DNA of 64,000 nt from Triplophysa rosa. Taxonomy: Eukaryota; Chordata; Actinopteri; Cypriniformes; Nemacheilidae. The stretch lies in assembly GCF_024868665.1 (NCBI RefSeq), contig NC_079898.1:26354731-26418730 (forward strand), in the 5' to 3' direction. Positions 12,001-21,560 of this stretch are shown here, piece by piece. Numbering within the stretch: the first letter of the stretch is position 1; every line of letters begins with the position of its first letter. The notes beneath the pieces were generated by a model. That model saw only the letters and a list, made by a program, of their open reading frames with translations, did no database searches and had not been told where the DNA came from. Made by a program: the position numbers and the translations under genes.

Positions 12001-12990
12001 AACGATCGCAACTTCTGGTTCAACGGGGACTTCTTTCATACACTTTTTTTACTTTCATGACATCCAGTTATAATGCATATCATAAAAAACGTGTGCATTT
12101 CCATTATTCATCTTCTCTCTAAGCATTAAAAAACAAACAGTTCATTTATTGTTTTGTTCTATATGTACCCTTCAGATATCCAATGTGCTTCCCACATACA
12201 TTAATCATTCATAACAAAAATATGCAAAATCAATAAGTGGAAAAGTTTTGCTCTCGCACCATAATTTTAATGAGCATTTGCCTGAGGCGCCTTTCAAATG
12301 ATTCAGGAGGCATATTTACAAGATTCTTTATGTGGTTGGTTGGATAGAAAGAGAAGCTTAGATCAACCGGTCGATGTGTAATTCAACAATACAAGCTTGT
12401 GTGAATCAATGTGTGTCTAAACTGAAATGGCTTTAATGAAGCAGATATCTAAATAAATGATTGACGTTTGTGATACAGACCGATTCTGGAACACTGGATG
12501 AGTTTGAACATATCCCAGCCATGTGTCTCGTATGGCCTGTCTGAGGTCATAGTGATGCCGAGCTGATAAAACTCCCACCAACACTTCATACACAGACTTC
12601 TGGGTGTCTATCAGTAACACGTATAACAGAAACATCAATCATAACGATCATAAAGCATGTCTATAAACACATAATACTTAAGTATCAATGTCATGAACTC
12701 GAACATTACAGATCTGTCACCATCGAGCCTTAATATTGATAAATGAACACTTGATAAATAACTGTTTCATAAGCAATGAACATTTAATGTTTTCTATTTT
12801 TTGAACATAATAGTGTAAATGTCACACCATATTCTCTAACACCCCGTGCGCGGCTCAGAATGTCGTGAATAAGTGTAATATTAAACAGCTGCGCGTTACC
12901 TGCAGACCGGAAACTTCTGTCCGTCCAGCCGCTCCAGTGCACGAGCACCGCGACCACACACGCGAGCAGCGCCGCCGCTACACCGCGCAT
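5913..12990 (-). CDS. B3GALNT2: Beta-1,3-N-acetylgalactosaminyltransferase 2 (whole gene, 12 coding exons)
   Basis: B3GALNT2 is an ER type II membrane glycosyltransferase (GT31). It adds GalNAc beta1-3 to GlcNAc in the core M3 O-mannosyl glycan of alpha-dystroglycan; human defects cause dystroglycanopathy. Coding exons on the minus strand: 12990-12900, 12607-12481, 11400-11297, 10858-10665, 9543-9448, 9300-9190, 8878-8800, 8451-8268, 7341-7216, 6875-6716, 6321-6265, 6053-5913. These join in phase to 1470 nt, 489 residues (human about 500). Start [13 protein letters not shown] gives a short cytoplasmic tail and a signal anchor at about residues 4-19. Motifs: [45 protein letters not shown], the metal-binding [12 protein letters not shown] (exon 9), [18 protein letters not shown] and [10 protein letters not shown]. 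Introns are GT-AG. The C-terminal [13 protein letters not shown] differs from mammals but keeps the cysteines. Confidence 0.96.
6265..6321 (-). CDS. B3GALNT2: B3GALNT2 coding exon 11
   Basis: 57 nt, phase 0-0, too short for a simple ORF search. Encodes [19 protein letters not shown], with the catalytic-region EDV motif of GT31. Acceptor TTCACAG, donor GTGAAT. Confidence 0.94.
6716..6875 (-). CDS. B3GALNT2: B3GALNT2 coding exon 10
   Basis: 160 nt. Encodes [20 protein letters not shown] then [20 protein letters not shown] and on to LKAYQ. Acceptor CTCTCAG, donor GTGCTG. Confidence 0.94.
7216..7341 (-). CDS. B3GALNT2: B3GALNT2 coding exon 9 (DxD-type metal site)
   Basis: 126 nt. Encodes [20 protein letters not shown] and on to RSLWWG. 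The TDDD run is the nucleotide-sugar/Mn2+ site of GT31 enzymes. Acceptor CGCGCAG, donor GTGAGT. Confidence 0.93.
7622..8123. mobile_element. hAT-like MITE fragment in B3GALNT2 intron
   Basis: Right end GATAATTTATCGTGCATCCC and left sequence ATAACCGATAACCGATAAT are partly inverted copies of the 'AGGGATGCAC' terminal type. AT-rich, non-coding. Confidence 0.5.
8268..8451 (-). CDS. B3GALNT2: B3GALNT2 coding exon 8
   Basis: 184 nt. Encodes [11 protein letters not shown]...[21 protein letters not shown]...LLQFYKW. The acceptor pyrimidine tract is a (CTGT)n microsatellite. Donor GTTAGT. Confidence 0.93.
8800..8878 (-). CDS. B3GALNT2: B3GALNT2 coding exon 7
   Basis: 79 nt. Encodes [20 protein letters not shown] and FMFSVY. 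Acceptor TCTCCAG, donor GTGAGT. Confidence 0.9.
9190..9300 (-). CDS. B3GALNT2: B3GALNT2 coding exon 6
   Basis: 111 nt, phase 0-0. Encodes [17 protein letters not shown]...[13 protein letters not shown], aligning with the human FEGTIVWESQDLHGL segment. Acceptor GCGCAG, donor GTGAGA. Confidence 0.88.
9448..9543 (-). CDS. B3GALNT2: B3GALNT2 coding exon 5
   Basis: 96 nt, phase 0-0. Encodes EAIVTARFS...[15 protein letters not shown]. Acceptor TCCTCAG, donor GTGACG. Confidence 0.93.
10092..10584. mobile_element. TIR element with TGTCATGAT ends
   Basis: TGTCATGAT at 10092 and ATCATGACA ending at 10584 are 9-bp inverted ends. Flanks are GATGAG and GACGAG, an imperfect 6-bp duplication. The body is A-rich on the plus strand. 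Family not recognised. Lies in the B3GALNT2 intron between exons 5 and 4. Confidence 0.45.
10665..10858 (-). CDS. B3GALNT2: B3GALNT2 coding exon 4
   Basis: 194 nt. Encodes [11 protein letters not shown]...[15 protein letters not shown]...[13 protein letters not shown]. Acceptor TTGTCAG, donor GTAAAA. Confidence 0.92.
11297..11400 (-). CDS. B3GALNT2: B3GALNT2 coding exon 3
   Basis: 104 nt. Encodes [20 protein letters not shown] and [14 protein letters not shown], matching the conserved FIIG...EDREDPYSC block. Acceptor TTTAAAG, donor GTACAA. Confidence 0.9.
11668..12033. mobile_element. MITE copy 1 (AAAGTCCC termini)
   Basis: Left end TTAAAGTCCCAGTGAAAT, right end TTCAACGGGGACTT. The body contains ATTAGACGGCGTGGGCGGAG and GTTAACTCCTCCCCTTCAAC, almost identical to the copy at 24639-24968. 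Lies in the B3GALNT2 intron between exons 3 and 2. Confidence 0.8.
12481..12607 (-). CDS. B3GALNT2: B3GALNT2 coding exon 2
   Basis: 127 nt, acceptor TGATAG at 12608-12613, donor GTCTGT. Encodes [20 protein letters not shown] and on to PVFQNR: the start of the GT31 fold. Confidence 0.92.
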
Positions 12991-13110
12991 GGACGCGCGG
13001 CGGGATCCAGCCGGTGCCGGTTAACGGGTCGCGCACACAACCGAACAGACGCGCAGCAGGACTCGCGTCTGACGAGCGTTCGGGTCGCGTCCGCGTCATG
13101 TCTCACTGCA
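12880..13110 (-). promoter_or_regulatory. B3GALNT2: B3GALNT2 promoter region (CpG-rich)
   Basis: CpG-rich DNA surrounds coding exon 1 and the bases just upstream of it, in contrast to the AT-rich surroundings. A CCAAT motif at about 13135 lies just beyond. Inferred promoter; the transcription start is not known. Confidence 0.5.
12900..12990 (-). CDS. B3GALNT2: B3GALNT2 coding exon 1
   Basis: ATG at 12990-12988. Encodes the signal anchor (hydrophobic [16 protein letters not shown]) and stem start DRSFRSA; ends phase 1 at donor CTGCAG|GTAACG. No in-frame upstream ATG is better placed. Confidence 0.9.
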
Positions 13111-13607
13111 TGCTGATGACGACAAACTCAGACAGCCAATCACAACGCAGCTGTCAGCCCCTGCATTGTGGGAAATGTATTCTTTTTTTCCTCAACGAAC
13201 GTAGAGTTTGGGATTGCGTTTTTGTTGCCACGGTGATTACGGAAGGTTAATTGTTGATAACTATACGTTTTGTATCAAAACAAAACAACACAAATCAAGT
13301 TACGTTCATGAATTTGTCTTGCATAACTTTTAAAACGTAAAAATGTAATGGTTGCAATACTCCACTGCGCCACTAGGTGTCTCTTTTGACCACAGAAACA
13401 CACTGTGCCGGTGGCGCAATATATAGTTAATAATAAACAGATTTTATATTTATTTATTTCAGACCTTTTATAGACCATTTAAAGGATGCACGTATTTAAG
13501 AAAAATCTTTCACCTACATTCTACTTTAATGTAAAAACACATTTAAATGAAGCAAACGTTATTCTTAGAATACAGGTAAACTAATGAAAGCAGACAGTTT
13601 TCAAATG
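13111..13607. other. Spacer between B3GALNT2 promoter and GNG4 3' end
   Basis: AT-rich; no exon, no clear transposon ends. It separates the B3GALNT2 promoter from the likely GNG4 transcript end. Confidence 0.5.
13162..13175 (-). promoter_or_regulatory. Possible ZNF143/SBS-type motif
   Basis: Minus-strand TTTCCCACAATGCAG resembles the ZNF143 (Staf) consensus and lies about 170 bp upstream of the B3GALNT2 start codon, a typical spacing for this promoter factor. Sequence match only. Confidence 0.3.
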
Positions 13608-13613
13608 TTTATT
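13608..13613 (-). terminator. GNG4: GNG4 polyadenylation signal (candidate)
   Basis: TTTATT on the plus strand gives AATAAA for GNG4, about 2.9 kb after its stop. It implies a long 3'UTR (13600-16481), as in mammalian GNG4. Inference only. Confidence 0.35.
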
Positions 13614-14390
13614 AATTTGTACAACTGCACAGAGCTACACATTCAGACTTCTAAAAGAGAACAGTGCAGAAAAGCACCAACAAATCCAAACATTTAGGCA
13701 TTGATTCACTAACAGTGTATCTCAAAGTTCTAATAGGTATTCAGTCCATGCAAGTTATGTTTGTTTAGATAACAGCAGTAGTAATCATTTTAAAGACAGT
13801 TTACATTTTGTAATTGATTTGTACTTTTGTAGAAATGATTGGGGCTCCGTTCTTTCGGTGTATTAGCAAACACACTTGCACAACCACCTTCACAACCTTC
13901 AACAAACCATCACTCTCAAGTAACACATGGTGCATTATACTCATGAAAGTATGTCACCTTTAATCCATCATTCGTGAAATAACCAGTCCACATTCTTAAC
14001 TTAAATGCTGTCTCATGCAAAGATAGCATTTACGTCTGCACGCTTTTAACTTGATATACAGATGTTTGCAAGTTGCTGCCACAAACCTGGACGACAAAAC
14101 ATGACCGTTGTCCTTCATCCACCCGTGTTCACTTTAAAGGGGCTTTAATACAGAATACAGAGTCAACACCTCATCAGGAGCTGTGCATTAATATAATAAC
14201 ACTTTGATTCGTATAAATCCATAAAGCCTAGACTAAAATTACAGTAATATAAAGAAAACATCTGACATTGTGCTTTTTTGTTTTAAATAGGAAAAAGCCT
14301 GTGAAATAACAGTGTAGAGGACACGCAATCGTCACAGTACTTGGCACTCAAAAATGACCTCTCGATATTCACACACAATCTCTCATAGAG

Positions 14391-14391
<1 letters not shown>

Positions 14392-14439
<48 letters not shown>
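14392..14439. repeat. (AC)n microsatellite
   Basis: About 24 perfect AC units. Confidence 0.98.
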
Positions 14440-15224
14440 CAGGTAAACATGCAACCTCTCCGTTTGGCATTTCAGTCAAAGGCTTTGCTGTTTATATCAG
14501 GACAGGCAAAAAACAACTGAAGATCTATCATAAACATGCCCAGTCGTGTAAGGCCCTTCAGAGATGGTGAAATAAATCATTATCATTAGGAGCAAGGTGA
14601 TTGAGACAATAAAATCATCCTATTGCATTGTGGGAAGCTTCCAAATAACTTTGTGATAAACAAAATGTGTTATAATCAGCATATAACTGTGGTGATTTGA
14701 AATGAACTGGGTAATGGAGTTAGTTCTTCCGGTTGCGTGCGTCTCGCTGGAGTCTATGTGCCAGATGGGGCATCCGATTAAACACATCTGTACAATCCGA
14801 CCGTCATTCAGCACCAGATGCACAACACAACACCTCCAGAACTGAATTCTGACAGCATCATAGAGAGAGAGCCATCTTTCAATAAAAACATCAAACTCAA
14901 TTTGCACTGGCTCTCAGATCGACAGGGGTATAACAAGTCTAGTATTACAAATAGTGAGTTCACATGCTTCAAAAATGGACGCCCTTATTTTTCCACGAGG
15001 AATCAAAACCTGGGCCTGTATTCATGAAAAATCTAAGTGCAAAGAGTTGCTCCTACGAAAACTCGTAGAAATGCGGGGGCGTTTCCCTCTAAAATTAAAG
15101 AAAAGATGAGAAGAAATGTGCATGACAATTTCCATATTACGTTTACGGTTTATCAGATTTTTTATTGTTTAGTTTTTTTGTGTGTGTGTGTGTGTTTTTC
15201 TTGGTTTTGGTTTTCTTTTACAGC

Positions 15225-15375
15225 TGCTTTGTAGCTCAGTGGTAAGAGCATTGCGTTATAACAACGCAAGGTTGTGGGTTCGATCCCAGGGATTGCACAT
15301 ACCTATGTATAGGATAAAGCAATGTAAGTCGCTTTGGATAAAAGCGTCTGCCAAATGCGTAAAATAAAATAAATA
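15225..15375 (+). repeat. tRNA-derived SINE
   Basis: The head has a tRNA-like A box (TAGCTCAGTGGTAAGAGC) and B box (GGTTCGATCC). The tail has AAGTCGCTTTGGATAAAAGC and GTCTGCCAAATG, the conserved 3' end shared with fish L2-type LINEs, then an A/T-rich run. The tRNA-like fold has no proper acceptor closure, so it is a SINE rather than a working tRNA gene. Confidence 0.85.
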
Positions 15376-16481
15376 ATTAAATTAAATTAAAAATCAAATC
15401 AAATTGAACGACAGCGAGTTAATAAGACACAACACATTAGATTGTGTAGGGTTCATGTTATGACCGATCCTATTAGAGACACGCTAACATCTCCAAAACA
15501 GCGCAGAAATGCCATGGCGCCAGAAAGTCATCATTGCATTAACACGTTCGGCAGCTGGAAAAATGCAATGATGCAGCAGAGATTTGCGTCTGTCACAACC
15601 TTCTATAAGCAAAATGATCACACAAACAATATATATATATATACTGCATGTGTACGGTAAAACAGAAAATTTCAATTTAAGGCTTATATTTAGATCCTAT
15701 ACTTAAAAGAGCAATGTCGTCCTTGTTGGGCAACCAACCAATCACAGTCTTCAAAAGACTGTGTCATACGCAGCAACGGGGTCGGCCCCGCCTCCTCACT
15801 GAGATAAAGGATTCTAAGAAGCTTTAAGAACACGGGCCCTGGTCTGTTTGTCACAATGTCATTTGGAAACTCAAACACTTCTGCTTTGCTTTTACAGTAA
15901 AAAGTCTAAATATGATCATACTGGAATGGGAATGGAAGTCATTGAAATTGAAATAGAAATACACTACCAGCCGAAGATTTGAACATGCCTACTCGTTCTT
16001 TATCGCTTTTCACATTTCAGAAGAATAACCATGATCGAAATATGGGAATAATATCGCGGTTACCGAACCATATTCATAAAACGCAAAACATTATCTGAGC
16101 TGCATGAAAAACGATTCAAGTCAGCCGTGTCCGAACGTTTGACCGGTAGTGTGCATCAAATAAGTGTCGGTTTATAAAATTGTCTAAATATCAAAATGCC
16201 GGCTCTTCAAAATTCCTCAGAGAAGCAAAACGAAACACAAAACTCTCTCATGTCGTAAGCAGTGAGAAAGGCTGTTCTCTAAAATACGAAGCAATAACAA
16301 ACCTATGAAACGAGACGTGAAACGCTCAGACTGGGTTGCCAGTTAAATGACCGCCCACCCCAAACCCCCCCACAGGCCTTCAGGAGGGATCGGATCCATC
16401 AACAGATGTGACTGCCGTTCAAACACAGCTCAAGGGCAGCAGCCGGGAACACAGAATCACCACCTGTGACGCGGCCCGGCC

Positions 16482-16610
16482 TCAGAGGATGCTGCAGAAG
16501 AACTTCTTCTCTCTGAAGGGGTTTTCTGACGCCGGCACGGGGACGATGAGCGGATCCTCTCGTATGTGAGCGTCACAGTATGCCATCAGATCCGCCGCCG
16601 CCTTGGACAC
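16482..16610 (-). CDS. GNG4: GNG4 coding exon 2 (terminal, CaaX box)
   Basis: 129 nt, acceptor TTTTCAG, 42 codons plus TGA at 16484-16482. Contains the G-gamma signature [11 protein letters not shown] and the CaaX box. Confidence 0.96.
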   Translation of the reverse strand: MSKAAADLMAYCDAHIREDPLIVPVPASENPFREKKFFCSIL

Positions 16611-19600
16611 CTGAAAACATCAACATACGGACATAAGAGAGTTTGGAGAATGATTCATCACATGCCACATTCGGTTTCTACGCTCCAGTCGACTTAAAGA
16701 AACAGTTCCCCTAAAAATGAAAATTCACTCATCGTTTCCTCTCCTTCGAGTTGTTCCAAATATGTATAAAATGTCTTTGTTCTGATGAACGCAGAGAAAG
16801 ATATTTGGAAGAATGCTTGTAACCAGACAGATTTTGATGGAAAAAAATGGTCATCAAAAGTGCCCCAGAACTGTTTGCTGTCCTACATTCTTCAAAATAT
16901 CTTCTTTTGTGTTCAACAGAACAAAAAAATATATAAAGTAATTTATACTATACTATGGTAGTCAATGGGTGTTGAGATCTGTAATAAACATTCTTCCACA
17001 TATCTCAGTCTTGTTCATCAGAACAAAGACATTTATACACATTTGGAACTCGAAGGTCAGTAAATGATGACCGAATTTACATTTGTTGTGTTTTTAATAC
17101 AATCTCTGGAACAGCGGATGAATGGTGCGACATATTTCGTCTATTTCAGAGGACTTTTTTTATTTCTCAAATGTCATGCTGCATAAAAATGGCAAAACAT
17201 GACATTTATTATCCTGCATCATATTCTCCACTGCGTCTGCTTTCTCTGCACATGATTTTATTCTCGTGACCTCCTGCTGATCATAAAAGTTCCCTCAGGG
17301 AACTTGAATAAAAAGACATTTTTTAAATTCAGAGTTTATGTTACAAAACTCCCGACTCAAACTGTGTTCATCTCAATGAATCGTGAAGCATGAGATCATT
17401 ATTATAGCCAAACAAATGTAGACATCTGCTGGATTTCATCATTCTCAATTTGACATAAGCCAGATAAAGAAATAATGATGTAAATAAGCAACACTAAATA
17501 TGAAACTTTTGACCTGCGCTGTTTAAGGATGGCTTATTGTCAAGTCATCAAACGTATGATGTTCTGCTGGTGGGCACTTTATCAAATCTTTTAAATCTTG
17601 GCATAGAAAAGGAAATCGATAAACTATAGAAAAGTTGACAATGACTGCAATCAAAATGGTCAATTTAATATCATTATGCAATTTAATATTCATATTGACA
17701 TGCACTGTATATCCATGTTCGTATATTTCTTTCTCCTTATTTTATTGGTGTTGTACATTGTACAAATTCTCTTCATTTTCTGAATCTTACATTTTCAGAT
17801 TTCCTTCTATTTTGATTTAATTTTAGTGCATACTGTAGAAAGATTGATGGATTCCACTCTATGTCACGCTGTGATAAACTAACCGAGGTCAAGTGACTTC
17901 TCACGTCGGATCAGAAACAAGAGTTCTGCTGATGCATGAATGTGAAGAATAGTTGTGTGTTGTTGTAACGTGTTGATGTGTTCCAGAGCTGATGATGCTG
18001 AGGAGAGGCGCAGATGTTCTGCTGACCGGAGTCAAATACAGTCGTGTGTGTGACGCTCTCAGCCAGATGCTACACAAACAAACACACAAACAACTACATT
18101 TCTCATCCTATCACACGCTTCACTCCTGTGGGGGAAGTACAAAAAATCATGGAAATACTTGGGTGTATGTGAAAATATGGTCATTATGCAATACCATGGT
18201 GTCTATCAAAATACCACGGTAAAATCTGATACCATCCACAGTACTGAGTTTGTTTCTAATGGGATGTAGAGTTTATGTGTCACTTGACAGTGAAGATCCA
18301 CAGGGTGTGAGTTTAAAGTGTAAGCGTGCTTCCGCTGAGCCCTAGTGGACTATTCCAGTATTCCAGAGAGAAGAGACCCAGACCGCTGCTGCTGTGAGCC
18401 TGTAATTACACTGACGATGGAGTTTCACTAATGAACATAGAAGAATTCATGAAGTGACGATCTGTCAATCAAACCCGCCGCTGATCTGTCCGTTATTAAC
18501 ATCTGCAGGATCCAACACGATCTCACAGCAAGAGGTGTGCCTCATTCCTATGAAATTGTGTGGTTTGCAGCAGTGATGGGGAGGTTTCTTTTCGTTTTAT
18601 TCACTGCGAATTCATACACATTGGGTCTCATTTATCAATCGAACGTAGAAACGAGCGCAGAAATCGTCTTACGACAGGGTTTACGTGTGATTCATCAAAC
18701 ATTCGTACGCCGCCAATCTCATCGTACGAATGATCGTACCTTGATAAATGTGGTGGCTGAAATCAGTCGTAATTTACATTCAGGGACTCTAGATTTTGCG
18801 ACATGGAGAAACGTAATCTGGCCAAAAAGAGGAATTTTTCCGATTTAGAAATGAAAGTTTAATCTTGGAAAGCGGAATCAAAGGAAGTAAAAAACAGTTT
18901 TGGAAAGAGTTCGCTCGCGCAGTCAACAGCGTCGGTGTAGTGAACCGATCTCCAGCTGAGGTTTGTATTTTTTATTGGATATTTATGTTTTGTAAATATG
19001 ACAGCAAATATTTTATTTTATTTTATTATAGTGTTTCACTATTATAAATTTACACTGAAAGTATTGTTGTTGCTTTACATGACTTTTGCTTTACAAAATT
19101 AATCTGACTTCAGTCTTGAAAAACTTTATGTGTTAACCGAATGTAGATATAAATTACTGATCATTTTTAGGGCGCAATGTTTATATATAACAAAGAAGCT
19201 ATCATCTTGCAAATAGGTAGACTAACCCATTGCATATACTGTCAATATATTGATTAGGCCTATTGTAGTTTTTAAAATGTTTGACTTTTAATTGTGCATT
19301 TTAATTGTCGTAAATGATCTTAGAACTAGCATAAAATTTCCTTAAAGTTTTGTACAACAAAGCGCCCGTTACCTTGTAATTTCAAACAATTAAATGATCA
19401 TATAATAAAGAATGAAATAATTCAAAATACTTTATTAATGTAATGAAAAAAAGAAGCCGCATCGGAATCTTTGTTATACTAAACGAAAAAACTAGTGCTG
19501 TCAATCGATTAAAAAAATTAATCGGATTAATCACACATTTTCTGTGATTAATCACGATTAATCGCACATAACAATAATATTTTAAAATATACTTTTACAT

Positions 19601-21526
19601 TTTAATAATTTCTTTAACAGCGTCATTTTATGAATGAAAGAAAACATTTTGATATTAGTACTGTAACTGATGTCTCTATTAAATTGATTATTTTAACATT
19701 AATTATAGCCATTCAACAATATAATTGAGAGCTACCATGAAATATACAGAAATTGAAGGAAGTTCTCAAACACTTTACAGTCTTTAATGCTAAATTATAA
19801 ATTAAATGCAGAAGAATTCTCATTAAAGCTACAAAATCACATTGATTTCTTATTTTATTTTCTTCTTTGATTAACATTAGTGACAGGAGTCACAGCAGAA
19901 CGCGGCCCCTTTAAGAGCTGTCTCAGTACGCAGATCTGACCGTCACCGCACTCCCATTTTCACAACTCTTTGCATTCATTTAAGATTTTATTTTACACCT
20001 TGAAGTCTGTGCTTAAGAAAATGCTAGACAAAAAGGGCTTTCTGACATAATCTTGTGTGGTTTTATCCATTCAAGCACGAAAGAGAACTTAACACGGATG
20101 CGCTGTCTGACAGAGATTCACCGACGCAGTCTTCAGCCCGTGACTGTACACACCAGACTGGACCTCGCGTTGCGTTTTGCCGCGTCCCACAGTTTAGAAG
20201 CTGTCTATCTTCATTGAACGCCTCAAAGCAACTGTTTCAAATCGCGCTTAAGTGGTTTAAAAGCCTGTACACGAATAAGAGTGTGATTACATAATGTGAC
20301 GCTAGACAAAGAATGTCAAAACAAACCGATGCTGCGTTAATTGCGTTAAATATTTTTCACGCGTTAATTTGAAAAAATTAATCGCATGCGTTAACGCGTT
20401 AACGTTGACAGCCCTAGAAAAAACCTAATCTTTCTATTTGTCATGATTCCTTTTCAGTTATCAAAAGGGTAAAGCGTACACAGACCTTCACCCTCTCAAA
20501 ACTTGCGTACACGAACTGAGACCTGTCGTGAGATTTGATCGTAGCAACCGCTCACGTCCATACTGATAAATGCCAAGTTTTGCGTGGAAACGATCGTACG
20601 CCCAGTTTTCGGTCGTACGCTCGTTTCATAAATGAGGCCCATTATGTTTTAAACACAGATGAAAAAGTTACAGATTTCAGCCTAAATAAACATCTGACTC
20701 GTGAGTTTTAAACTCGTGACATTTCATGCAGTGTAATGCCGCGGTCACACTTAACTTTTGGCTCCGTTGACTTCCATTCATAAGCATGTGAATGCGACAG
20801 ACCGGAAACGCGAGCCCGTCTAAAGATATTTTCCCATTTCGCTGCATAACAAAGTTTAAGTTCAGTGAACTCTGACCTGCGAATTCCCATCACGTGAGTG
20901 CGTGAGACCAACAGAAGATCAAAACGTCACAGCGTGACCTCTCGGTACAGAAATGTCAAAGATGGAGGAATCGCTCCCGCCCATTTTCGTACCACCGTCC
21001 GAAGGAATTTCACATGCTCAAAGTCAAGGCATAACTCTGGTGGTTTGTGCCGCGAACATGAACGTGACCTCAGATCATGTGCTTTGTTGAGTAAAGACTT
21101 TCCTTAGTGATCAGATTTAGGATTTACTCTCTGTGGATGATAAGTGCCTGGCCAGAGAGATTTTAGGATGAACTCCTCTGAGGTGGACCAGAAAACAAAC
21201 ACATGCCAAAAAAGAAAACAAGAAACACATTCAAACAGCTCAGATGCGGAACACAAACACCCTAGCAACCACACAGGACACCTTAGCAACACACAAATTC
21301 TGTCTCCAGAGCAAGCACAACATCTGTACAAACATCTGTGTTGAGCTGATCTGACGTTTGAGACCATCATAACAAGCTTAACATGATGGGAAATAATGAT
21401 CACTGAAGCTTATGAAAGTGTTCAGCTCATCTGATTCTCTCCAGTTTCTCAGGACACAGATAATGACAAGCGTTGTGTTGTTGTGAGAGGTCAGAGCACA
21501 TGAGACGCATCGCAGCAGTCAGATGA

Positions 21527-21560
<34 letters not shown>

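Larger units (their letters stand above)
13614..16481 (-). other. GNG4: Probable GNG4 3'UTR, with repeats
   Basis: No coding exon is visible. Contains an (AC)n run at 14392-14439, a tRNA-derived SINE at about 15225-15375, and a short TA run near 15629. Whether the transcript covers the whole stretch is not shown by sequence. Confidence 0.4.
18623..20640 (+). mobile_element. PIF/Harbinger-like DNA transposon remnant
   Basis: Ends are GGGTCTCATTTATCAATCGA and TCGTTTCATAAATGAGGCCC, inverted repeats, with 3-bp ATT on both sides. An internal inverted segment (CGATCGTACG type) is also present. It carries part of a Myb/SANT-like frame at about 18803-18960 and is interrupted by a hAT MITE at 19493-20416. 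Removing that leaves about 1.1 kb, so it is a deleted, non-autonomous copy. Located in the GNG4 intron. Confidence 0.65.

Noticed and set aside
12896..13116. Arg/Ala-rich ORFs over the B3GALNT2 promoter on both strands
   Set aside because: CpG-rich promoter sequence in non-coding frames; the real first exon uses the frame starting at 12990.
15225..15300. tRNA gene
   Set aside because: A and B boxes are present but the acceptor stem is poor and the unit continues into a LINE-like SINE tail.
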